DNA of 64,000 nucleotides from NCBI GenBank assembly GCA_021234155.1, contig JAJEKV010000015.1, forward strand, positions 406,852 to 470,851, read 5' to 3'. Made by a program: the position numbers and the translations under genes. The notes under the pieces are model-generated. The model worked only from the letters and a program-made list of their open reading frames with translations. It was not told the DNA's origin and did no database searches. This stretch comes from Isoetes taiwanensis. Taxonomy: Eukaryota > Streptophyta > Lycopodiopsida > Isoetales > Isoetaceae. Of the stretch, positions 1 to 9,998 are shown in pieces (position 1 is the stretch's first letter; each line of letters starts with the position of its first letter).

Positions 1-145
1 AAATGTAGAAGTGAATGAGTTACATTGTAACGTGTTTTAAACAAATATATTTACTTGTGTAGAATTTCCTGGAGTATTAATTATCTCACTCAAAATTCAA
101 ATAAATACATGTGCCAAGTTGAAGGTAAAGCGGTTGAGTCTGTCT

Positions 146-541
146 TTAGAAGTAAATTTGCGAGACAGTCGCTATCTTCATTCTTGAAACCCTCAAATAG
201 AAGTTGTAAGAGTTCTTCTTGACCACGAATGCTAACTTGATGCAGTTTTGCAAATTTACAATGCATAATTGCACCTTTTTGTCTATTCTTGCTTCAGTGA
301 GATTTAAATGGTCATTTGAATTCTCCTCATCTTTGACAAGCCCCAGGTTTCCTATCATGGATGTATATCCATATTCAACTGGTGAAGCAACACATTCTTT
401 ACTTAAAAGATCCTGCTTTTCACCTTCTTCAATCACAAGATCCTCCTTTTTATTTCCCTCTAACACTCTTAGTCTTTTGCTTCTATTTCTGCAGAAAGTG
501 CGGGCAGAAACATCCTTACCCCCCAAAACAAGGTCTAGCAT
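146..541 (-). CDS. Hypothetical ORF, possible exon remnant
   Basis: This 131-codon open frame starts at an ATG (MLDLVLGGKDV...). It has a basic stretch around residues 18-32 and an acidic stretch around 33-80, with no motif I recognise. The last third reads like low-complexity or intronic sequence, so only the first 85 or so residues might be an exon. No neighbour supports a function. It could easily be chance. Confidence 0.18.
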   Translation of the reverse strand: MLDLVLGGKDVSARTFCRNRSKRLRVLEGNKKEDLVIEEGEKQDLLSKECVASPVEYGYTSMIGNLGLVKDEENSNDHLNLTEARIDKKVQLCIVNLQNCIKLAFVVKKNSYNFYLRVSRMKIATVSQIYF

Positions 542-884
542 TGTCGTTGGTATTGGTTATCCTGCATTGTTGTTTGCGTCAGGAAAATCATTTTTTAGAA
601 AACACCGCCGTTCGTCTCATGAAGTCCGTCCGTCTCAGGAAATGCACTTATTGTAAAATCCTGAGGCTTACAGGTTAAAAGTTTTAAAATTTTAATAATT
701 TTAAAGTCAAGATAATTTTGAACTCATTAATTTTAAATGTGAAAATAAACTTAGGTTATTTTTCTTAGCGAGCTGTTAGCCGATGATGAAGACGGACTGC
801 CGACTGATGTGAAACGATGTGAGGAGCTCCGTCGAAGTTGCCAATGGATAAGGTAAGGCTTTGTTTTTAACATAACAGATTTGG

Positions 885-1408
885 CATACATTTCCTGTGG
901 CTAAATTGCAAAAGAAGTAGAGGCCTTTATTTCTTTGATTTGGCTGAAATTAGTTAGTAAATTCCTTATACCTTGTTTCTGCACTGGGATATTTTACTAG
1001 TTCAGATTCATACATACAAGCAGTTTCGCTATTAAGAGAGGTCAAGTCAGTTAATAGCTCTGAATCATCTTGTTGGTCATCTAACCATCCCTCAAAGCAG
1101 GTTGAGAAGCTCTCCATTAAATCAACAGTAGTTCTGTCAGAGACATCCTCGGAAAAAACAGATGTGTTAAAGATGGAAGCTAAACTATAGTAAGCATCAA
1201 ACATGGAACTGAAGGAAAAAAGGTAAACCCCATCAGCTAATGGTATCCAATAGGACTTGACAATTTGATTATTGCATGGATACGCGCTCTGGTTGAACTC
1301 CCCACCTTGGACTGGAAACAACTCAATATCTTGAACATAACATTTTCCACAGGGCTTTTGGCACATTATGTCTATCTTGAACACATACATTTCCTGTGGC
1401 TAAATTGC
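885..1408 (+). repeat. 25-bp direct repeats flanking a 474-bp segment
   Basis: The same 25 bases (starting catacatttcctgtggc) occur at 885-909 and again at 1384-1408 and bracket the segment 910-1383. They could be a long target duplication around an inserted retrocopy, or the product of replication slippage or break repair. The bracketed segment is almost entirely one minus-strand open frame. Confidence 0.7.
950..1390 (-). CDS. Hypothetical protein ORF, 146 codons
   Basis: This open frame begins MYVFKIDIM with a CxxxCGKCY-like cysteine cluster at residues 10-18. It is acidic in its second half (DDQQDDSELLTD) and ends in EFTN. I do not recognise the family. It nearly fills the segment between two identical 25-bp direct repeats, so it may be a piece of an inserted retrocopy. 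The repeat overlaps its first codons, so the true start may lie elsewhere. Confidence 0.25.
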   Translation of the reverse strand: MYVFKIDIMCQKPCGKCYVQDIELFPVQGGEFNQSAYPCNNQIVKSYWIPLADGVYLFSFSSMFDAYYSLASIFNTSVFSEDVSDRTTVDLMESFSTCFEGWLDDQQDDSELLTDLTSLNSETACMYESELVKYPSAETRYKEFTN

Positions 1409-2643
1409 CGTGGCTAAATTTCAGATTTTACTAGCCCACATTTCTTTTTCGTTCGCTTTTCATTGTTTATTATATGTAGGTTCAGCATTTAAGATGGAAT
1501 CATTCAAAAATGATTTTCTTATACTATGCTTTCTATTCATTGCAGGTGCATATTAGTTATGAACAGATCTACAATACTGAAAAATATGTAAAAATGTATC
1601 CCAGTGAACCACTATGTGGGAAGAAATTTCTCAAGAAACATTTCAAGTCAACAGGCCAATACGACATCTTCTTGGCAATAATTTTTTATTTGTTCTCTAA
1701 AGATTGCTTAACATTATTGTTTATTTCTTTATTACTGTTCTCAAAGATTGCTTATTAATATCTAGCATTATCACCACAAGGGTTTTTTTTTGTGATTTTA
1801 TACGCTTTTTGGCATGGTTTTCCTATGATTTTAGTGCTGTATTCATTGGGCCATACTAATAGTATTTCTAGAGTGCGGCTTTTTTGGAACGTTGATCTGG
1901 ATTACCTTCAACAATCTAACGGTTGTTATTCTGAGCTCTTCATTCATATGCATGAAACAAGAAACTCTGAAAAGTTTTAGTGGTGGTGTTGTCAATCCGT
2001 TTTATTCTCTCTTTGTTCAATAGATTTGGTATGCCAGATATTGCTGTCTTCTTTGATAATAATGTTTTCTTGTTTTGTTCTAGAGATTCGTATTTGGTTG
2101 TAGCATGAATATCTAGCATATGGCGAAGAAGCATTCATTCCTCATTCAATCTTCATTCTGTTTTACAATGTTAGAGGTCCATGATGGGGAAAATAGATAT
2201 TCATTTCTCATTCCCTTTAACACTGTACAAGGTTCATGCAAGGCTTATTGTCTTTCCCTGTTTTTTATGCTGTTTGATGGCAGATATTCATCTTATTGAT
2301 ATGAAATCGCATTGGTAGATTTCAGCACCTCTTTAATAACAAAGGAGACTGTTTTATCTAGCAATTCCAGAACATGCTTGCAATATCTAGCATGCTGACT
2401 TGATTTGTTTTTAATATCTAGCAAAACCAGAGTTGGATTCGCCTCTGAGCTTGCCCTGCCAGGCCATGAGTTTACCTCGTTAAATGCCATAATCTGCGCT
2501 GGCATAGCCAGATCTTCCAGTTCTTTTCTAACTTCATTTTGCTGACATACATCTCTAGAAACGAAACCGTTTTATGTAAATTCTGGGAGCTTTGGCCTAT
2601 TCGGGAATTTGCTTGCAATATCAAACATGCTGAGATGATTTTA
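1409..2643. other. Gene-free AT-rich DNA with scattered short repeats
   Basis: I see no convincing gene. Short direct repeats occur, such as gttctc(t)aaagattgctta at about 1693 and 1737. The motif ATATCTAGCA recurs at about 1759, 2109, 2385 and 2411, and again beyond the retroelement near 15415, which suggests a degenerate local repeat family. Confidence 0.5.
2509..2643 (+). repeat. Local repeat, left copy, at retroelement insertion site
   Basis: This stretch (agatcttccagttctttt ... catgctgagatgatttta) has a diverged copy on the far side of the retroelement at about 14902-15040. The retroelement therefore inserted into a locally repeated sequence. The immediate flanks (atttta on the left, atttca on the right) may be a decayed target duplication. 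Confidence 0.6.
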
Positions 2644-4216
2644 TGACGTCCCCTACTCGTATACGATGCCCGCACCGTATACAAACAGGAGTTCATCCCC
2701 CATACCAGCTCCATACTGATACAGGGCCCTCCACATATCACTGTGACCGTACTGGGTCTCCAGTGGGAAGAGTGAAGGGGTCATTTTACCCCGTCTCCCT
2801 TGGGGCCTACCTAGCTGCGGAAGCGTAAACATACATGTCAGTATACAACATAATCACATATCCACCTCGAAGGGTGGTGCATCAACATCTGCATAGACAA
2901 TGATCAGCATCATACATAGGGGTCCTACCCAAGGCTCAGACTCGAAGGGAGGACTGACGGCTTGGGTCTCCAGAGTTCATTGCAGGCAGAATTCATGGCA
3001 ATGGATTTGGCTGGCATAAGAACATGGCATTGGGTTGTCCATTCCATCCGCCCCTCCTATGCACACTTTGCAGAGTAGGCTGAAAAGTGTCGGGACCTGA
3101 CTGCAGCCCGCCGGATGCATAGCCAAAAGGGCTATTCCTGGGTTGCATCTCCCCAATTCTGATGGGGCAGGTAGGGATCACTCCCTCCAGAGGTCTACAT
3201 GCTGACTCAAGGTGACTAGAGGGCCACTGCCCTTATTCGACTGAACCCACTCGAAAGTGAACACCACTTCATGGGTGTCGAGTCCATGCCTTACCCGCAC
3301 TCAGTGGTAAGCCATTAGACCTAGTCACAATGATCCTCGGTAGGCCTTACACACCAGAGGGATCGTTCAAGAGTCAGAACACGAACCTCCTTCTTGGCTA
3401 GTCTGGCCCCTTCACCCACAACCAGGTGTGGTTCTTGTGCACAGGCCGAATCTACAGTGTGCTAGAGAGGCTAACTAGGAGCATCAACTACTAGGCTTGG
3501 GGTCTCTACCCCTCTTCCCAATACAAGGAGTTCACAGAGATACATCATCCATATACATCATAGAAGAACTAAAGAACTAGATCCAATCTATATCATAGAG
3601 TTAGGTTCTTTAGTCAGAGTCTGGTATCTAGAGATCTAGAGGGATGCTATGGGCAATTTAATAGGCTAAACCTATTGATTCTATGACTAAAAGACGGTTT
3701 AGGCTATTAAATTGACTAAATACCTGATCCTTGAGTTGCTCCTCCTGACCTGAGTTCGACCATCCTGCTGACTGCTCGAATCAAGGGAAACTAATGGTGC
3801 AATTCGCTTATACAGAGTCTGGGAGGCGGTTTTGGCTCTTGAAGCAGCCAAAACAGAGCTCTAAAACCCTAGGAACGAAAATGGCCAAATTAGGGTTTCT
3901 CTTACCTAAATAGACAAGGGGGTTAGGCTAGGGTTTCCAATTATCCCTTTAGGCATGTGGGATAATTGGGAATGGGCCCACTTGCCTTTAATGGCTAGGT
4001 GGCAAAATGTGCCCACATGGAAAGATGTGCACCTTAATAAATGTGCACATTGGTAAATGTGCATATTAATAATAAATGCACATACCTCGCAAGTTGCCAC
4101 CTAGGGGCTACCCACCTGGCTACACATCGGCGTACATGTCAGTCGCAGTGGTGTGTACGCGTGACGAGGCAGTACAGTATATGTCCTGAGACCGTATACT
4201 GTGCTGGAACGTCACA
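2644..4216 (-). repeat. 3' LTR of the chromovirus
   Basis: On the plus strand this LTR runs from TGACGTCCCC to GGAACGTCACA, so it has the expected TG...CA ends with an ACGTC inverted core. Positions 3163-4180 align closely with 13832-14840 in the other LTR. The segment of about 490 bp at roughly 2665-3162 has no counterpart there. Confidence 0.85.
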
Positions 4217-4230
4217 TTCTCCCCACCTTG
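4217..4230 (-). promoter_or_regulatory. Polypurine tract of the chromovirus
   Basis: In element orientation the sequence AAGGTGGGGAGAA lies directly before TGTGACG, the start of the 3' LTR. This is the typical plant Ty3/gypsy plus-strand priming tract. A second similar tract (CCAAGGTGGGGAGACC) lies about 40 bp further inside at 4256-4271. Confidence 0.8.
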
Positions 4231-5025
4231 AAATGATGTTGTCCGCAGCATCGTGGGTCTCCCCACCTTGGAATCTTCCTGACCTGCAATCAACCTTATG
4301 CATACAATATACTATAATACTTACACATTTATTAAGATTACCTTAAGGTAATATTTTTAGAACATTATTACGCCATTATCTTATGAAATAACTTATCAAT
4401 TCGTAACATCATTCAAATAAGTTACTCAATAATTCACTTATCACGACAATTTAGTTTATCAAAATTTTAAATTAACGTTCGAGGTGCTGCAAGTCTTCGT
4501 AGTTCGACCTCCTTGCCCTCCGGAGCGCTCTATTGGCCTGCAGGTCGACACTACGTTAGTACCATTTAATTATTAATAAAATTTTGGTTATATGGTGACC
4601 ACCCCACCTATCTACATGAATGCATGGCTAATCTCCCGGCATAGGAAGAGGATGATTCTTCCATCGTGGCCGCGGAGACAACACCTATATGCCTATATGC
4701 CGCTCATGCCTACACCTCTAGTTGCCCAGCGTGGAGGATATCCTTCCCGTATATGGGGCGTGAAGCATATATGGGGCTAAAGGTGCCTTTTCTATCAATG
4801 CATTCCTCAATGACCTCCTTTCTCTCGAGGTCGTCTACTTCTGTGGGACAGAAGTAGACTTTCTAATCTACCTTCCACTCGTCCAAGCGGAAACGCGGTC
4901 ATGCCTACATTGACATTACACCACGCCCTAGAGATCACCGTAGTGGTCTCATCATCGGTAACAACGCATGCGACCCATACCTAGCATAGGTTGCATGCGT
5001 AGATTAATCTTAACTACATATAGAA
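4231..5025 (-). other. 3' noncoding region of the chromovirus
   Basis: About 800 bp lie between the end of pol and the polypurine tract. They hold AT-rich sequence and no open frame that looks like protein. No regulatory element is recognisable apart from the duplicated polypurine tract. Confidence 0.6.
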
Positions 5026-5575
5026 TTAATCTACACAAATCGACATGCCTGAGCCGATTTCTTCGGAGATGACCTTGCCGTCCCATTGCTCCATGAACTG
5101 TGGGTACTGCTTTACTAGATCTTTCTTAGGTACCCATGTCGCGTCTTCCACTGGCAAGTGTTTCCACTTGACCAAGTATTGGAGAAACTCTGATCTCCTC
5201 GTTTTCTTGAAGGCTTTATCAAGAATCAATTCTGGAACTACTTCCAGCTGCTGCTCCGTCATTTCCAACAACGTTGGAGTGTCCAAGACTGCGTCTGGAT
5301 TTGGAGTGTGCTTCTTCAACAAACTCACGTGGAAGACCTTATGAATCTTTAGGTGTGCTGGTAGATCCAATCTATAGGATTGATTACCTATTCTCTTGAC
5401 TATTCTGAAGGGTCCAGCCCACCTTGGAGCAAGCTTCTTACAGTTTCCGATGCGGAGCTTCGCCTGCTTCACCTTGATCTTGAGCGATACATCATCTCCA
5501 ACTTGGAACTCTCTGACTGTTCGATGCTTGTCGGCGATGCTCTTTTGACGACTCCTTGCTGCTAGGAGATACCCT
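5026..5575 (-). pseudogene. Integrase C-terminal domain with chromodomain
   Basis: The open part (148 codons from 5472) begins within the integrase C-terminal GPF/GPY-type module: APRWAGPFRIVKRIG, then YRLDLPAHLKIHKVFHVSLL. A chromodomain follows at about residues 79-128 (5089-5238), with PELILDKAF, QYLVKWKHL and ATWVPKKDL, the pattern of a chromobox that binds methylated histone tails. Upstream codons at 5473-5575 (KSIADKHRTVREFQVGDDVSL) belong to the same protein but follow an in-frame TGA near 5573. In intact elements this domain directs integration to particular chromatin. The module itself reads well, but the polyprotein is interrupted upstream. Confidence 0.85.
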
Positions 5576-6420
5576 CACACTTCTTCCACGAGCTGCTGCA
5601 TGTCGGACAACATCTGCTGCGAAACCTCTACTTTTGACACGGGGTTGTGCCAAGTGTCTGGAGTTAGGCATTGATAGCCATAATTGATCATAAACGGCAA
5701 CATTTGGGATGACTCTTGCTTGGTGCTATTGTAGGCAAATTCCACCAAGTGAATAAATTCTTCCCACATACCTTGCTTGTTCCAGACGTAGTTCCGTAGC
5801 ATGTCTTCCAAAATCCTGTTGGTCCGCTCCGTTTGGCCATCCGTCTGAGGATGGTATGCTGTGCTCATAGATAGCTTCGTCTGAATTGTCGCAAAGAGGT
5901 CTTGCCAAAAGGCACTCATGAATTATGGATCCCTGTCGGAGATAATCTCCCTTGGCATGCCATGAAGCCTGAAGATCTCTTTGATGAAGAGCTTTGCTGT
6001 ATCCATAGCGGTGTCTGTGGTCCTGCAAGGCACAAAATGTGCCATCTTTGACAACTTGTCGACCACTACCATCAAGGCATCCTTCCCTCTACTGTCCTTG
6101 GAAGCCCTGTGATGAAATTCATGCTGATCACCTCCCACTTAGCGTTTGGCACCGCTAATGGCTCCAATGCCCCTGGAATTCGAAGCTGCTCCGCCTTTGT
6201 CTGCTGGTATAGCTGACATTCCTTGATGTAGCGAGCTACCTGCTTCTTCATTCCTGACCAATAATAGCTGCTGCGCACTTTAAAATATGTCTTCATGAAT
6301 CCCGCATGGCCAACTATTGGACTGTTGTGCGTGTCGTGGAGGATCAATTTCCTTACACCTGATGATTCGGGTACGCACAACTTGTTCTTATGGTATAACA
6401 GGTTGTCTTCCTTCTTATAA
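5576..6420 (-). pseudogene. Integrase zinc-binding and catalytic core, broken
   Basis: The zinc module is recognisable ([13 protein letters not shown] ... [10 protein letters not shown]), but the second cysteine of the HHCC pair is tyrosine. The core begins [12 protein letters not shown], where the usual catalytic Asp (MDF) is Asn. The frame then shifts near 6100 and continues as [15 protein letters not shown] and IISDRDP. An in-frame TAA at 5920-5922 follows, then FMSAFWQDLF and the glutamate motif YHPQTDGQTERTNR. With the first catalytic Asp lost and at least one stop and one frameshift, this integrase cannot work as read. Confidence 0.9.
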
Positions 6421-8117
6421 TGTTTGAAGGCTTCCCGCTCCTTATCTGTTCTAGCCTCCCTAGAGAGGCTTGCCCATACTTCCCTGAAATCCACATCCAT
6501 TGGCAAGGACTCCTCAATCTTCTTATTAAAGTCGCTGGAGAGCGTCGAAATTGCATTGCAATGCACCCTAGTTGTCAGGAGATGCCTTGAAAGTGCATCC
6601 GCTACCACATTGAGCTTCCCCGGCTTGTAGACTATATCAAAGTCATATTCCTCGAGCAACTCCATCCACCTTCGCTGCCTCAGATTAAGGTGTGGTTGCA
6701 TGAATACATACTGGAGGCTCTGATGGTCTGTATCCAATTGGAACTTCCTTCCCAAAAGGTAATGCCTCCAAATTCTTAATGCCCTGACAACCGCAAGCAA
6801 TTCCTGATCGTGCGTCGGGTAGCGCGTTTCGGCGTCGTTCATCTTCCTGGAATCATACGCTACCACACGCTCTTCTTGCATGCGCACTGCACCTGTAGCT
6901 ATCTTACTCGCATCTGTGGCTACAAGCTTATCTTTCTCTGGGTCTGGCAGGGTCGAGACAGGGGCGGTCGTCAGAGCTTCCTTCAACAATTCAAACCCTG
7001 CTTGGGCTTTCTTGTGCCAATGCTCTGCCCAATCTTTCACCTTCTCTGACCTCGTCAAGTCTGTTAGCGGGGCCGCTATCTTAGCAAAGTTCTTCACGAA
7101 CTTCCTGTAGTACCCTGCTAGGCCGAGAAAACTTCTGACCTCATGCACATTCTTCGGTTGAATCACTGCTTCAATCTTGGCGGGATCCGTCGAGATTCCT
7201 TCTGCTGAGATCACATGACCTAGATATTCCACTTTCTCCGTTGCGAAGTGGCACTTCGATAACTTGGCGTACAACTGGTGCCTCTTCAACTTCTCCAGCA
7301 CTCTTCTTAAGTGTTGTACGTGCTCTTCAAGGGATCTGCTACACACCAAAATGTCGTCAAAGAATACAATCACAAAGGTGTCTAAGAACTCCCTGAAGAT
7401 GTCGTTCATGAGCCTCATGAACGTTGCTGGGGCATTCGATAAGCTGAAAGGCATTACCGTGAATTCATAGTGCCCATACCTGGTCCTGAAAGCCGTCTTA
7501 TGAATATCTTCTTCCTTTATCCGGATCTGATGATAACCTGACCTTAAGTCGATTTTTGGAGAAGACCTTTGCCCCTTGGAGCTGATCCATCAAGTCGTCC
7601 AATCTGGGGAGCGCGTATTTGTTCTTAATGGTGTGCTTATTCAACTGCCTATAGTCTATGCACATCCTCAAGCTGTCATCCTTCTTCTTGACAATCCAAA
7701 TGGTGAGACACTAGGTCTAATGAAGCCTAGGTCGAGCAACTCCTGCAATTGCTTCTTTAGCTCCGTCAACTCCTGCGTCGTCATTTTGTATGGAGCCTTA
7801 CTTGTCGGCTTCGTTCCTGGTTCGAGTGCTATCTCACACTCGACTCCCCTGTAAGGAGGAAGGTGCTCAATCTCGTCTGGAAAGAGATCGTGGAATTCCG
7901 TGATCAACTTAGCTATTTGCTTCGGCAACTTGCTGAGCACCTTGTCTTCTTTGCTTTCTTCTGACTCCGGCTCTTCAATCTCAAGCTTGAAGATGTATGC
8001 TACCTGCTCGCTCTTGATGCACTTGAACAGCCGCTTAGAAGATATACACTGCATGATGGGAATAACTTCTTTACCTGTGATCTCAATGATCTTGCCGTCG
8101 GATGTTGAGAAGGTCAC
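6421..8117 (-). pseudogene. Reverse transcriptase and RNase H of pol, broken
   Basis: RT starts in the frame at 8117-7668: [45 protein letters not shown]. It is then frameshifted through about 7680-7455, where [12 protein letters not shown] can be read in another frame, and resumes at 7454 with [12 protein letters not shown] and the active-site box FFDDIL at 7349-7364. The thumb and connection follow ([20 protein letters not shown]). RNase H has TDAS (6908-6919), QELLAV, TDHQSL and ADALSRH, so its acidic residues are present. Alternative frames and lost codons near 7680 show it is not functional as assembled. Confidence 0.9.
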
Positions 8118-8520
8118 CTTCTACTTTCCACAATCAATGATGGCCCCTGCTGGTCCAAGATACTCCATTCCTATGATCAAGTCATACTTGCCAATGCCCA
8201 TTACTTCTGCCCCCATCTGGATATTAATCCCTGGCAAGTCGATGTCAAAATTGATTCTCTTGCCTGCCGTCTGCCTTACTGCTCCACTTGCTAAGACAAC
8301 GGGCCTCGGCTTCGACTTCAGTGGTTTCAACTTCAACATTTCAACCATTCTGGGGGATGCAAAGTTATGGCTACTTCCCGAGTCTATCAGGACTATGAAG
8401 GACTTGGCCTTGGCCTTCCCTACTGTGGAAATTACCTTATACTGGCTCTCCGCTTGTTCTGTGTCTATTGCGGCAAAGATATGACACTCACCCTGAATGT
8501 AGTCACGGGCTGCCTCGCCG
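8118..8520 (-). pseudogene. Retroviral-type aspartic protease
   Basis: The catalytic signature VLIDSGSSHNF lies at about 8370-8399 (DSG at 8376-8384). The second half has the flap-side motif LIIGMEYLGPAGAIIDCGK. It is fused in frame to the gag zinc knuckle upstream. An in-frame TAG at 8118-8120 separates it from the RT part; the sense codons after the stop ([14 protein letters not shown]) continue the same protein. Confidence 0.85.
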
Positions 8521-9781
8521 TCGTCGTCAGATAGAGTGTCCCAATCTCCCAACTCTGCTAGCGCTGCACTCATGACGTAGGGGCAGTTCGCTGTCCTGTG
8601 GCCTGGCTGGAAGCACCTGAAGCAAAGCTGCTTTTCTATGCACTCCTGCCTCTTTTCCTTGAGCATTGCCTGCAAAAAGGACCGCACTGCTTTGGAGTAG
8701 TTTGACCCTTCCTGCTTGTTCTTGAAGGACACCTGCTTCTTCTCGTGCTACTTCCCCTGGTTGCCACCATATGGGGCTCTAGCTGGACCTGGGTTGGCTG
8801 CCCTAGGGCTATAACTGCCTGTTGCCTTGCCTTTATCCTGGTAATACTGCTGCCTCTGCCCGCTATTCTGAGGTCCCGTCCCTTGCAAGCTTATTGCCTT
8901 GGACTCTGCTTCTGATACCATCTTAGGGTTTATTGCCCTTACAAGCTTGCGGATCTCCTCATTCAGCCCCTCAATATAACTCTCCACTGCATGCTTTTCA
9001 CCCAACTTTGGCACATAAAGCCTTAGCCTCATGAATTCCTCTGTATATTTCTGGACTGATTTGTTTCCCTGTTGCAACCTATAGAACTGCTGCATCATGC
9101 TGGACTTGTGCTCTCTTGGGACGTAATGGCGCTTGAAGGCTTTAGCAAACTTTCTGAACATGCAAGCTGGGCCTTTGCATACCCCTTCCACCAAATGCGT
9201 GCTGCTCCTTTCAGGTTGGCTGTTGCCACCCTGCCTTTATCCTTGTCCTTCATACCATAGGCGTTGCCATATTCGCTCATCTCATCGAGCCAAGCCTCTG
9301 CCTCCATGCCTGACCTGTTCTCGCCTGAGAATTGCTCGAGCTTCCTGGCCTTCCAAACATTTCCCAATGCAGAGTCTACCTTTTTCTGGTAGTCAGAGGC
9401 TCTTGTGTCCCTTTGTCATCCATCTGTGGCATCCCTCTGCCTTCCATCTGTGGTATCCCTCTGCCTTCCATCCCTACAGTCCTGGGCCTGCTCTTCCTCT
9501 TCCTCGGAGTTGGGGTCCGAATCTGAACTCGAGTCGGAGGATTCCGAGCTGGAGGACCTCCTTCTCTTGCTCCTCTTCTTGTCCCTTCCTATTTTCCGAG
9601 CTGATGCTTGCGGCAACTGAGCGTTGCCCTCCGAACCTACTCCTGCTTGTGTGGCCAGCAAAGCCTTTATCTGCTCAAGGTCCGTCCTCATCTGTGATAT
9701 TTCCTCTTCTGGGGTCATGCGTCCAAATTCTTCATACAGGTTCCTTGCCGGGGGTGGCCTGGGCGGACTCTGTTCTTCCAT
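8521..9781 (-). pseudogene. gag: gag (capsid and nucleocapsid), frameshifted
   Basis: I start gag at the ATG at 9781 (MEEQSPPRPPP), although open frame continues upstream to about 9832. An N-terminal Ser/Glu-rich region (to about 9416) is followed by the Retrotrans_gag core: LEQFSGENRSGMEAEAWLD, GAARIWWKG, then after a frameshift near 9190 FKRHYVPREHKSSMMQQF and YTEEFMRLRLYVPKL. A CCHC knuckle, CFRCFQPGHRTANC, lies at 8583-8624. Stops lie near 9415 and at 8748. The protein packages element RNA in intact relatives. The order and spacing match plant Ty3/gypsy gag. Confidence 0.85.
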
Positions 9782-9998
9782 ATGGTCTCGGCGTTGTCGT
9801 TCCCCTGAGCCTAGGCCTCTAGCTGCATACACAAGTAATTCATGGCTATGTGGTTAGTTTTACTTGTTCTCTTGCATTATTTATGTTTGTTGGTATAGTT
9901 GGGGAACAAAATACATCGACAAAATATTTAAAGTGCAAAAGAAATTATATTTATATTATATAATATTTTAGTACAAAATCTCCAGGATCAAGAGTCTA

